This document shows positions 1-7,530 of a stretch of 12,057 nucleotides of DNA, piece after piece. The first letter of the stretch is position 1; the number at the start of each line of letters is the position of its first letter. The translations under genes were made by a program, and so were the position numbers. A model generated the notes under the pieces. That model had not been told where the DNA came from. It saw only the letters and a program-made list of their open reading frames with translations, and ran no database searches. Source of the DNA: Candidatus Arcticimaribacter sp. UBA7428 (GTDB taxonomy: Bacteria > Bacteroidota > Bacteroidia > Flavobacteriales > Flavobacteriaceae); the NCBI GenBank assembly GCA_002477625.1, contig DLQQ01000071.1:1484-13540 (forward strand), written 5' to 3'.

Positions 1-1406
1 GGAAAGCACGTGGGATTATTGCCCGTAACTTAGTTACTGGTGCGGTTGAACGTCATGGAGCTCATGCAGTAGTAGTTGCATCTGGTGGATACGGAAATGT
101 ATTCTTCCTTTCTACAAACGCAATGGGAAGCAATGTTTCTGCTGGGTGGAAAATCCACCAAAAAGGAGCTCATTTTGCGAACCCATGTTTTACACAAATT
201 CACCCAACCTGTATTCCGGTTTCAGGAGACCATCAGTCAAAACTGACCTTGATGTCTGAATCTTTGCGAAACGACGGACGTATTTGGGTACCGAAAAACT
301 TGGATGAAGTACAAGCCATACGGGAGGGTAAGTTAAGTCCAACACAACTTAAAGAGGAGGATCGCGATTATTATTTAGAACGTCGTTATCCTGCCTTTGG
401 GAATTTGGTTCCTAGGGATGTAGCTTCTCGGGCTGCGAAGGAACGTTGCGATGCGGGTTATGGAGTAAATGCTACAGGTGAAGCGGTATATTTAGACTTT
501 GCAGCGGCAATCACACGTTACGGAAAAGAACAAGCACACGTCAAAGGGCTGAATGAAAATGATGCAGCACTTGTAAAAAAATTAGGACAAGACGTTGTCC
601 GTTCTAAATACGGAAACTTGTTTCAGATGTACGAAAAAATCGTAGATCAAAATCCTTACGAAACCCCTATGATGATTTATCCTGCGGTTCACTACACTAT
701 GGGTGGCGTATGGGTCGATTATAACTTAATGACTTCTATTCCCGGTTGCTATGCAATTGGAGAAGCAAATTTTTCTGATCACGGTGCCAACCGCTTGGGA
801 GCTTCGGCTTTGATGCAAGGTTTGGCAGATGGATACTTTGTGTTGCCCTATACCATTGGAGATTATTTGGCTGATGATATTCGTACGGGAGCAATTGCAA
901 CTGATTCTCCTGAATTTGATGCAGCTGAAAAAGCAGTATTGGATAAGATCAGTTTATTCTTGAATAATAAAGGAGAACACTCCGTTGATTATTACCACAA
1001 GAAATTAGGTAAAATCATGTGGGATAAATGTGGTATGTCTCGTAATGCAGAAGGTTTGAAAGAAGCCATGGCAGAAATCAAAGCATTGAGAGAAGACTTT
1101 TACAAAAATGTAAATGTACCGGGAACGGATACTGAATTCAACGAGCAGTTGGCTAAAGCTGGTCGTGTTGCTGATTTCCTTGAACTGGGAGAACTGTTTG
1201 CAAAAGATGCTTTAGAACGCACCGAATCTTGTGGAGGACATTTCCGCGAGGAATCGCAAACTCCAGAAGGAGAGGCAATGCGTGATGACGAAAACTTTAC
1301 ATTCGTTTCTGCTTGGGAATACAAAGGAGAACCAGCGGATGCAGTATTGCATAAAGAAGATTTGAACTACGAAGAAATTGAAGTAAAAACACGTTCTTAT
1401 AAATAA
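1..1406 (+). CDS. sdhA: Succinate dehydrogenase flavoprotein subunit, 5' end outside the window
   Basis: This subunit oxidises succinate to fumarate on covalently bound FAD and passes electrons to SdhB; it sits on the cytoplasmic face of the inner membrane in complex II. The reading frame is already open at base 3, so the ATG at 123 is an internal methionine. 467 residues are visible; roughly 200 N-terminal residues, including the FAD-linking histidine region, are expected upstream. Visible marks are the substrate-site [11 protein letters not shown] around 201-233, the presumed catalytic Arg of LVPRD (codon 414-416), the His of HYTMGG (codon 690-692), and the FAD/dicarboxylate segment [16 protein letters not shown] around 759-806. 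The sequence resembles the B. subtilis/Bacteroidota type, whose usual order is sdhC-sdhA-sdhB, so sdhC probably lies just upstream. It ends in TAA, 78 bp before sdhB. Confidence 0.96.
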   Translation, partial: KARGIIARNLVTGAVERHGAHAVVVASGGYGNVFFLSTNAMGSNVSAGWKIHQKGAHFANPCFTQIHPTCIPVSGDHQSKLTLMSESLRNDGRIWVPKNLDEVQAIREGKLSPTQLKEEDRDYYLERRYPAFGNLVPRDVASRAAKERCDAGYGVNATGEAVYLDFAAAITRYGKEQAHVKGLNENDAALVKKLGQDVVRSKYGNLFQMYEKIVDQNPYETPMMIYPAVHYTMGGVWVDYNLMTSIPGCYAIGEANFSDHGANRLGASALMQGLADGYFVLPYTIGDYLADDIRTGAIATDSPEFDAAEKAVLDKISLFLNNKGEHSVDYYHKKLGKIMWDKCGMSRNAEGLKEAMAEIKALREDFYKNVNVPGTDTEFNEQLAKAGRVADFLELGELFAKDALERTESCGGHFREESQTPEGEAMRDDENFTFVSAWEYKGEPADAVLHKEDLNYEEIEVKTRSYK

Positions 1407-1484
1407 AATGTTAAACGCCTTTATAAGATCAATAAGTAAAGAGTAAATCTATTGCCTATTGCCTTTTGGCTAATAAACTATAAT

Positions 1485-2231
1485 ATGAATTTGACCTTAA
1501 AAATTTGGAGACAAGCCAACACAACATCAAAAGGAGAAATGGTAACCTATCCAATTGAAAATGTATCTCCCGATATGTCCTTTTTAGAAATGATGGATGT
1601 TTTAAACGAACAACTCATCAACAAAGGAATTGACCCAGTTGCTTTTGATCACGATTGTCGCGAAGGTATTTGTGGCATGTGTTCGATGTACATCAACGGA
1701 GAAGCACATGGACCGGATCGTTTAGTAACAACTTGCCAGTTGCATATGCGCAAGTTCAAAGATGGAGAAACCATAACCATTGAGCCTTTTAGAGCCAATG
1801 CATTTCCAGTTGTAAAAGATCTTGCAGTTGATCGTTCGGCCTTCGATCGTATTCAGCATGCGGGTGGTTTTGTAAGTGTAAATACTTCCGGAAACACCCA
1901 AGACGCAAACAACATTCCAATCGACAAACACGATGCTGATAAAGCCTTCGATGCTGCAACCTGTATTGGATGTGGTGCTTGTGTAGCCAGTTGTAAAAAC
2001 GCATCTGCTATGCTGTTTGTCTCCGCTAAAGTTTCACAGTACGCCTTACTTCCTCAAGGAAAAATTGAAGCGACTGACCGTGTTTTGAATATGGTGAAAC
2101 AAATGGATGATGAAGGATTTGGGAACTGTACCAATACTGGAGCCTGTGAAGTAGAATGTCCGAAGGGAATTTCCTTAGAAAATATTGCGCGTATGAACAG
2201 AGAATATCTTTTCGCTACAGCTAAGGGATAA
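1485..2231 (+). CDS. sdhB: Succinate dehydrogenase iron-sulfur subunit
   Basis: This complex II subunit carries electrons from the flavin of SdhA to the membrane quinone site. I chose the ATG at 1485 (248 residues, [10 protein letters not shown]), where family similarity begins; an in-frame TTG at 1452 would add 11 unrelated residues. All cluster ligands are present. The [2Fe-2S] cluster has C58, C63, C66 and C84 ([10 protein letters not shown]...TTC). The [4Fe-4S] cluster has C160, C163, C166 and C225. The [3Fe-4S] cluster has C170, C215 and C221. The last two assignments follow the family pattern [11 protein letters not shown] plus [12 protein letters not shown]. The length is normal for the family. 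The gene is probably co-transcribed with sdhA and is followed by a terminator hairpin. Confidence 0.97.
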   Translation: MNLTLKIWRQANTTSKGEMVTYPIENVSPDMSFLEMMDVLNEQLINKGIDPVAFDHDCREGICGMCSMYINGEAHGPDRLVTTCQLHMRKFKDGETITIEPFRANAFPVVKDLAVDRSAFDRIQHAGGFVSVNTSGNTQDANNIPIDKHDADKAFDAATCIGCGACVASCKNASAMLFVSAKVSQYALLPQGKIEATDRVLNMVKQMDDEGFGNCTNTGACEVECPKGISLENIARMNREYLFATAKG

Positions 2232-2256
2232 ATAGCTTTAAAGTATTATAAAATTC

Positions 2257-2291
2257 AAACTCCCTTCTTCTAAGTTGGGGGTTTTGTTTTT
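2257..2291 (+). terminator. Terminator hairpin after sdhB
   Basis: An 8-bp stem pairs AAACTCCC (2257-2264) with GGGGGTTT (2277-2284), with one G-U wobble and a 12-base loop, followed by the T-rich run TGTTTTTA. It lies 25 bp after the sdhB stop. Read on the - strand the stem has one C-A mismatch and a weaker T run, so it may also help end the convergent hydrolase transcript, whose stop is at 2350. Confidence 0.7.
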
Positions 2292-2349
2292 ATTGATGAT
2301 ACTATTTTAAGTATAAGTCAATTTTTTATGACCTCATGTTCTTCCAAAA

Positions 2350-3501
2350 TTATTCAATAGCCTTCAGCACTTTTTCCACAAAAGTAGCCACTTGGGCAGG
2401 TTCGAGCCAGCGCGTAACAACCACCACCTTTTGATCAGGGATAACAATGATGAAATTCCCGCCAAAGCCAGCGGCATAATAGATGTTTTCGGCAGCACCT
2501 TCCCAGTAACGAGGACCTTTCTTATTCAGCCACCAGAGATAACCATAATTTGGATTTGCAGCAGAAGCAGTAGTCGCTTGTTCGATCCATTTTTCGCTGA
2601 GTAGCTGCTTTCCATTCCATGAGCCTTTCGATAAAAAGAGTAATCCAAAACGCGCATGGTCTTCGGTGCTGATGAATAAACCACCTCCTGAATGCCCACC
2701 ACCAGAAACGGATTCTACCCGAACACCATCGATCGGCGTCCAAGAGTTTCTGTAACCAAACCAGCGCCAAGTAGTCGAGGCTCCGATCGGATCCATGATT
2801 TCTGTTTTTAAAACCTGAGGCAAAGGTTTTCTCCAGACATTCAACAGCGAATAAGAAAGTACGTTTACACGCACATCATTGTATTTAAAATAAGTTCCAG
2901 GTTCATTGAGCGTTCTCTTTTTCCAGTCGTCAATTGCCCCTTCTTTAGGCGGACGATCGGCCCAATCGTGAAGCCCCCAAATACTCCCTGACCAATCGGA
3001 AGATTGCGTCAAAAGATGATCCCATCGAATTTTTTGATTGTGCTCCCCGTCGAATGTGGCATCCCAAATATAGTCGGTTAAATAATCGTTGGTAGAAGCA
3101 ATTAAGCCCCGATCAACTGCCAAACCCGCTAGGGTTGATAAATAACTTTTGGTAACGCTAAAAGTCATGTCTACCCGCTTGGTGTCGCCCCACTGGGCAA
3201 TTACATAACCGTTTTTAAGAATCATACCGGAAGGGCCACCGTGTTTTTTGGTAGGACCTAAAATTTGATGGTATGGCTCTCGTGCAAATCCTTTAACTAT
3301 TGCAACACGTAAATCACGACCACCGCTGTATTCATTATCCTCAGCAAAAGAAACAGCATCTTCTAAGTGTTTTGGATTGATGTCAAATGTTTCTGGAGTT
3401 AGCATTTCCCAGCTGCTGTTTTTTTCAGGGTAATAGAAGTCCTGCCCTTGTACACAAAAAGGAAGGGCAAGGGTTAAAAGTAAATAGTAATATGCTTTCA
3501 T
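2350..3501 (-). CDS. Exported serine hydrolase, beta-lactamase (class C)/NylB-like family
   Basis: A 383-residue protein of the PF00144 fold, which includes esterases, 6-aminohexanoate-dimer hydrolases, peptidases and class C beta-lactamases. It starts with a likely signal peptide (residues 1-19, VQG before Gln20), so it should act in the periplasm or outside. The catalytic Ser-x-x-Lys is SVTK at 115-118, inside DMTFSVTKSYLS. The catalytic tyrosine is probably Y207 in FKYNDVRVN. The third active-site strand is probably AAGFGGNF at 343-350, followed by IIVIPDQKVVVV. C16 is preceded by LPF, which is not a lipobox. The gene starts 30 bp after the glpK stop and is probably co-transcribed with it. 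The substrate cannot be read from the sequence: an esterase or amidase is more likely than a true beta-lactamase. Confidence 0.88.
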   Translation of the reverse strand: MKAYYYLLLTLALPFCVQGQDFYYPEKNSSWEMLTPETFDINPKHLEDAVSFAEDNEYSGGRDLRVAIVKGFAREPYHQILGPTKKHGGPSGMILKNGYVIAQWGDTKRVDMTFSVTKSYLSTLAGLAVDRGLIASTNDYLTDYIWDATFDGEHNQKIRWDHLLTQSSDWSGSIWGLHDWADRPPKEGAIDDWKKRTLNEPGTYFKYNDVRVNVLSYSLLNVWRKPLPQVLKTEIMDPIGASTTWRWFGYRNSWTPIDGVRVESVSGGGHSGGGLFISTEDHARFGLLFLSKGSWNGKQLLSEKWIEQATTASAANPNYGYLWWLNKKGPRYWEGAAENIYYAAGFGGNFIIVIPDQKVVVVTRWLEPAQVATFVEKVLKAIE

Positions 3502-3513
3502 GACCTTAAATTT

Positions 3514-3534
3514 TAATTCAATACAGTTGAATTA
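3514..3534 (-). repeat. Perfect inverted repeat across the glpK stop codon
   Basis: Arms TAATTCAA and TTGAATTA (8 bp each, 5-base spacer) form a 21-bp inverted repeat that includes the glpK TAA and lies 12 bp before the hydrolase ATG. There is no T run after it on the - strand, so it is unlikely to be an intrinsic terminator. An mRNA hairpin that affects processing, stability or start-site access is possible, but the stem is A/T-rich and weak. Confidence 0.5.
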
Positions 3535-5013
3535 GTTTGACTTCGTCCGTTCCACAGCATTTAGCCATCCATTGTATTTTTTGTCCCTTACCTTTTGCTC
3601 CATAGTCGGACTAAAAAGGGTTTCTCGTTCTCGTACTTCTTTAATTGAGTCGAGGGTCCAAACCCCGGCTTTGATTCCGGCTAAAAAGGCTGCACCCAGT
3701 GCGGTAACTTCTAGCATTTTGGGACGGTCAACTTCTACATTCAAAATGTCGGATTGAAACTGCATCAGATAATTATTTGCGGAAGCTCCTCCGTCAACTT
3801 TAAGAGACACAATTGACGAACCACTATCTTCGAGCATGGCATCGATCACATCTTTAGTCTGATATGCCATCGCCTCAACGGTGGCTTTTGTAAGTTCTTT
3901 TTTGCCAATATCTAGGGTTATTCCATGAATCGACCCTTTAGCTTTTGCATCCCAATAGGGGGCACCCAAACCTGCAAATGCAGGCACTACGTATAAATCT
4001 TCTAGAGGTGGAATAGAAGCGCAAATGGCTTCGGTTTCGGCAGCATAGTCAATTAAATTCAGTTGATCTCGCAGCCATTGAATCGACGCTCCTCCAATAA
4101 ATATGCTGCCTTCAAGTGCGTAATTGTGCTTTTCGTTTTCGATACTACAAGCCAAGGTTGTCAGCAAACCGTTTTTAGAAACCAAGTGTTCCTTTCCTGT
4201 ATTGAGTAAAAGAAAACAACCCGTGCCGTAGGTGTTTTTTGCCATTCCAGGCTGATGACCACCTTGTCCAAATAAGGCTGCTTGTTGATCTCCTGCTACT
4301 CCATAGATTGGAATCTGAATCCCCTTGTAATCCAAGGCACCAAAATCGGAAGAAGATTCTTGTACATGTGGTAACATGGATGATGGAATTCCCATTGCTT
4401 GCAATATTTGCTCATCCCAAGACAATGTTTTGATGTTGTAGATCATCGTTCGCGAAGCGTTGGTATGGTCTGTCACATGACTTTTCCCTTGGGTTAATTT
4501 AAAAATCAACCAAGAATCAATGGTTCCAAAAAGCAATTCTCCTGCCTCTGCGCGTTGGCGTGCCCCGGGAACTTCATCTAAAATCCATTTGAGTTTGGTT
4601 CCCGAAAAATAGGAGTCGATCACCAGACCGGTATTTTCTTTTACATAAGTTTCCAAACCGTCTGCTTTGAGTTGATCGCAGATAGGAGTGGTTCTTTTGT
4701 CGAGCCACACAATGGCTTTATGTATCGGTTCACCAGTATTTTTATCCCATACTACGGTTGTTTCACGCTGATTGGTTATTCCGATAGAAGCAATTTCCGA
4801 AGGATCAATTCCGGTTTCTGACATTACCTTATCAAAGGCTTCGAGTTGATCATTGAAAATAGCAGTCGCATCGTGTTCTACCCAACCCGATTGCGGATAA
4901 TATTGCTGAAGTTCTTTTTGAGATATGGCTACAATAGTTCCTTTTTTATCAAAAATTATGGCGCGTGTACTGGTAGTTCCTTGATCAAATGCAACAATAT
5001 ATTTTTTTTCCAT
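3532..5013 (-). CDS. glpK: Glycerol kinase
   Basis: This cytoplasmic enzyme phosphorylates glycerol with ATP to sn-glycerol 3-phosphate, feeding phospholipid synthesis or glycolysis. The 493-residue FGGY-family protein matches the usual length (about 500). The N-terminal domain starts with the ATP-site motif DQGTTSTRA (10-18). Glycerol-contacting residues expected from the E. coli enzyme are present: R83, E84, W103, Y135, D242 in GVAGDQQAA and F267. The C-terminal domain has TYGTGCF (261-267) and DGGASANN (407-414). The loop before IPIYGVAGD is short: it lacks the His-bearing hairpin that HPr phosphorylates in Firmicutes, and the E. coli fructose-1,6-bisphosphate arginine appears to be Gln233. 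No glpF or glpD is adjacent. It is the first gene of a unit with the hydrolase and starts at ATG 5013. Confidence 0.97.
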   Translation of the reverse strand: MEKKYIVAFDQGTTSTRAIIFDKKGTIVAISQKELQQYYPQSGWVEHDATAIFNDQLEAFDKVMSETGIDPSEIASIGITNQRETTVVWDKNTGEPIHKAIVWLDKRTTPICDQLKADGLETYVKENTGLVIDSYFSGTKLKWILDEVPGARQRAEAGELLFGTIDSWLIFKLTQGKSHVTDHTNASRTMIYNIKTLSWDEQILQAMGIPSSMLPHVQESSSDFGALDYKGIQIPIYGVAGDQQAALFGQGGHQPGMAKNTYGTGCFLLLNTGKEHLVSKNGLLTTLACSIENEKHNYALEGSIFIGGASIQWLRDQLNLIDYAAETEAICASIPPLEDLYVVPAFAGLGAPYWDAKAKGSIHGITLDIGKKELTKATVEAMAYQTKDVIDAMLEDSGSSIVSLKVDGGASANNYLMQFQSDILNVEVDRPKMLEVTALGAAFLAGIKAGVWTLDSIKEVRERETLFSPTMEQKVRDKKYNGWLNAVERTKSN

Positions 5014-5039
5014 GGTGTAATGAGTTTATTCTGTAGGTT

Positions 5040-5069
5040 TAAAGATAGGAGAAAAAGAATCAGTTCAGA
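5040..5069 (-). promoter_or_regulatory. Candidate glpK promoter
   Basis: On the - strand, TCTG (5069-5066) and TATCTTTA (5047-5040) are separated by 18 bp. They match the Bacteroidota -33 TTTG and -7 TAnnTTTG elements with one mismatch each. The -7 copy lies 26 bp before the glpK ATG, leaving a short leader. The region is A/T-rich, so chance matches are easy. Confidence 0.4.
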
Positions 5070-5079
5070 TTAATAGATC

Positions 5080-5095
5080 TTAAAAAGCGTTTTAA
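5080..5095. repeat. Inverted repeat in the glpK/omega-amidase divergent region
   Basis: TTAAAA and TTTTAA arms flank a 4-base AGCG centre. The element lies upstream of the glpK -33 candidate and overlaps the -33 candidate of the omega-amidase gene, a position suited to an operator. It is short and A/T-rich, so coincidence is possible. Confidence 0.3.
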
Positions 5096-5120
5096 TTTTA
5101 TGTATTTTTATTTAAAATTG
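5091..5120 (+). promoter_or_regulatory. Candidate omega-amidase promoter, possibly leaderless
   Basis: TTTA (5091-5094), an 18-bp spacer and TAAAATTG (5113-5120) match TTTG/TAnnTTTG with one mismatch each. Only five bases (TTCAC) separate the -7 element from the ATG at 5126, so transcription could begin at or very near the start codon. An alternative -7, TATTTTTA at 5103-5110, lacks a spaced -33. Confidence 0.35.
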
Positions 5121-5125
5121 TTCAC

Positions 5126-5902
5126 ATGAAAACAGAATTGAATGTTGCCTTGATTCAAACTGATTTGGTTTGGGAACAGCCCCAAGCCAATAGAAATCAG
5201 ATCGAAACCTATTTCGAACAACTCGCTTCCAATACCGATGTGGTTTTTCTCCCCGAAATGTTTTCTACAGGTTTTAGCATGCACCCTGAACGAGTTGCCG
5301 AGCCCATGTCGGGCATCACCATTCAGTGGATGAAACAGTGGTCCGAAAAACTTCAAATGGCAATAGCAGGCAGTATTGCAATCGAAGAAGAAGGACAGTT
5401 TTACAATCGTTTCGTATGGATCAATGCAGATGGCAGCATCCATCATTACGATAAAAGGCATCGGTATACACCGGCAGGAGAACATGTTGCCTATCAAGCT
5501 GGTGCAACAGATGGGATTATAGACTTTAAAGGATGGAAGGTATGCCTTAGAATATGCTACGATCTCCGTTTTCCCGTTTGGTCAAGAAATACTTCAGCGT
5601 ATGATTTGTTGGTTTTTGTGGCCAATTGGCCGGCTCCAAGAATCCATGCATGGGATACGCTGTTGCAAGCACGTGCAATCGAGAATATGAGCTTTACCCT
5701 AGGTGTAAACCGAATCGGATCGGATGCTAATGACAATGCATATCCCGGTCATAGTGCAGCCTATAACCCTTTAGGGGCTTGTTTGGGAGCTGCGGAGAGT
5801 AAATCGGCTTTGGTTCAAGTAACTTTAAATAAAAAAGATCAAGAAGCGATAAGAACGCAATTGAACTTTCTTAACGATCGCGATTCGTTTCTGCTACAGT
5901 AA
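5126..5902 (+). CDS. Nitrilase-superfamily omega-amidase (YafV/Nit2-like)
   Basis: A cytoplasmic carbon-nitrogen hydrolase of 258 residues. Its best relatives are the omega-amidases, which deamidate 2-oxoglutaramate, 2-oxosuccinamate or 2-oxo-4-methylthiobutyrate-linked by-products, a metabolite-repair role. The Glu-Lys-Cys triad is complete: E44 in FLPEMFSTGF, K110 in HYDKRHRYTPAGE, and C144 in RICYDLRFPVW. NWPAPR (167-172) and LLQARAIEN (179-187) are also typical of the YafV/Nit2 branch, unlike N-carbamoylputrescine amidases. The specific substrate is inferred from that branch similarity. The start ATG follows a candidate promoter by five bases. The last 32 bp overlap the end of the convergent lipoprotein gene. 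Confidence 0.9.
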   Translation: MKTELNVALIQTDLVWEQPQANRNQIETYFEQLASNTDVVFLPEMFSTGFSMHPERVAEPMSGITIQWMKQWSEKLQMAIAGSIAIEEEGQFYNRFVWINADGSIHHYDKRHRYTPAGEHVAYQAGATDGIIDFKGWKVCLRICYDLRFPVWSRNTSAYDLLVFVANWPAPRIHAWDTLLQARAIENMSFTLGVNRIGSDANDNAYPGHSAAYNPLGACLGAAESKSALVQVTLNKKDQEAIRTQLNFLNDRDSFLLQ

Positions 5903-7493
5903 AAGTTTCGTTTTGGTCCCAATTGGCACGTAAATCAATTTCACCGTCCATATAAATTACTTCTTCGGGTTGAATTTTTTTCAAGTAATTTCCGGTATCC
6001 CACTGTTGATTGTTGTTGCGATCTTTTATGAGGCGAACACCATAAGTCCCTGGGAGTAGATAATCAAAAGTATAGCGATTGTTTTCACTTTTCAATGCTT
6101 TTCGAACGACATCTCCTCTTGCATCTAAAAGTTGGAGAAAGTAATTATAGGTTACTTCCGGTTCCACCGTGAGGATGATGATCCCATAATCTTCTACTTT
6201 TTTGGTACCTAGAGTTATATTTAAAGTATCGTTGGTACTCCCCCAAAAATCAGTTGCAGCATTGGGTAAAAGCTGAATCGTATAGCGATCATTAGGCGTT
6301 TTTTCAAAGTCAAAAATAATTTTATTTTGGTTTGAATTGATCTTAGAAGTAAAGGGTACAACTAGTGAATCGACATCTCGTATTTCAATAAAATCATTGT
6401 CAACGGCTACCAGAGGTAGGCTAGCCTTTAGTGCCAAAGTGTCAAGAAAGTCAATACTCCCACGATGTGAAAAACTAAACTCTAAGGAATCTAATTTTGG
6501 TCGGACGGGCTTCACAATTTTTTGCTCAATAGAATCTTTTCCATTCAAATTGAACACTAAAGAATCGATTTCTTTGATTCCTGCAAACCAAAAATCCAAA
6601 CTGTCCTGTTCCGTATGTTTGGTGATGAGGTATTTGAAATCTTCAGGCACCTCGCTTATGAGTTCAATATCTTTTCCAGTAGGATCTCCATAGTATCCAA
6701 AAACAATATGATGGTCGTTTATGTACTGCGGTCTTACCCAATCAAAATTGGGTATTTCTTTAAACAAAACGGGGAATTTGAGCGAGTCTCTTGGGAGTTG
6801 AACAGCTTCATCAAAAAAGCCAATTTTATCAATGTTCTGATCAAAAAGATAATTTTTTCCAACATCTTGAATGGCAATCATTTCATAAGCTCCTTCGCTG
6901 ATGTTTTGTAGTTTGAAATACACACTGTCTAATGTATTTGCTATATAAAAAGGTTTTCTTTTGTAGATAGTGGAATCGGTAAAAGTCGAATCAATGGGAT
7001 ATAAATGAACCGAGACAAAGGGTTCTGTTTCTTTTTCAAAAGCATCTTTTACAATGCCTTCTAGATAAAGCGAGTCGATAATTGCCCCAGTAGAAAACGT
7101 ATAACTGAAAAAGGTTAGCGGATTATTTTCATTAAAATCTTCAATTGCAGATCCAAAATTGAAGGTGTAGGTCACATTCGGTTTTAGGGAGTCTAGGAGT
7201 CGGATCTCAATCTTTTTACTTACCGTTGTTTCTGGGGATATTTTATACTGACTCGGTTCTAATGGGGGAGATGTGATCAGTTGGGTTGCGATGTCTTTAA
7301 GTTTGATGTATTCGTCAAAAACTAGGGTAATTTTTTCTTCATCAAATAAAGTGGTGTTTAGGGGAGGTGTAGCTTTGATCAATACGGGGGGGATGCTGTC
7401 TTTTGCCCCTCCTGTTGGTGTTCCTCTTTTAGCGCAATGAGAAACTGATAGAATCAGAAGAATACCAAGGATGTAAACGAAATGTCTCCGCAT
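5871..7493 (-). CDS. Ig-like domain lipoprotein (Bacteroidota conserved family)
   Basis: A 540-residue envelope lipoprotein of unknown function. The signal peptide ends in LSVSHC, with Cys20 the likely lipidated residue; His just before it departs from the strict lipobox. After CAKRGTPTGGAKDSIPP, a signature common in Bacteroidota homologues, residues about 36-135 form a Big_5/SbsA-like Ig domain (ITLVFDEYIKLKD...YTFNFGSAIEDF). Residues about 141-245 look like a small beta-sandwich. Residues about 338-428 and 435-520 seem to repeat this pair. The second sandwich has DRNNNQQWD (491-499), resembling a calcium-type acidic loop. No acidic surface-export signal follows Cys20, so it probably faces the periplasm. 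It lies 37 bp downstream of comF and overlaps the omega-amidase gene at its 3' end. Confidence 0.88.
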   Translation of the reverse strand: MRRHFVYILGILLILSVSHCAKRGTPTGGAKDSIPPVLIKATPPLNTTLFDEEKITLVFDEYIKLKDIATQLITSPPLEPSQYKISPETTVSKKIEIRLLDSLKPNVTYTFNFGSAIEDFNENNPLTFFSYTFSTGAIIDSLYLEGIVKDAFEKETEPFVSVHLYPIDSTFTDSTIYKRKPFYIANTLDSVYFKLQNISEGAYEMIAIQDVGKNYLFDQNIDKIGFFDEAVQLPRDSLKFPVLFKEIPNFDWVRPQYINDHHIVFGYYGDPTGKDIELISEVPEDFKYLITKHTEQDSLDFWFAGIKEIDSLVFNLNGKDSIEQKIVKPVRPKLDSLEFSFSHRGSIDFLDTLALKASLPLVAVDNDFIEIRDVDSLVVPFTSKINSNQNKIIFDFEKTPNDRYTIQLLPNAATDFWGSTNDTLNITLGTKKVEDYGIIILTVEPEVTYNYFLQLLDARGDVVRKALKSENNRYTFDYLLPGTYGVRLIKDRNNNQQWDTGNYLKKIQPEEVIYMDGEIDLRANWDQNETFTVAETNRDR

Positions 7494-7530
7494 GAATCTT
7501 ATTTTAAGTGCAAATTAACGGATAAATCCC

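Noticed and set aside
1452..1484. TTG start giving an 11-residue extension of SdhB.
   Set aside because: The extension has no family similarity and falls in the tandem heptamer; ATG 1485 fits.
2299..2314. ATACT/AGTAT hairpin as terminator of the hydrolase transcript.
   Set aside because: Five A/T-rich pairs and no T run on the - strand; the stem at 2257-2284 is a better candidate.
2875..2883. YND instead of the classic YxN in the serine hydrolase, as a sign of inactivation.
   Set aside because: The surrounding YNDVRVN pattern is, as far as I recall, typical of this PF00144 subfamily, and SVTK and the glycine-rich strand are intact.
5108..5497. Long open frame on the - strand opposite the omega-amidase gene.
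   Set aside because: It is a shadow of a well-conserved coding gene and its Cys/His/Phe-rich translation matches no family I recognise.
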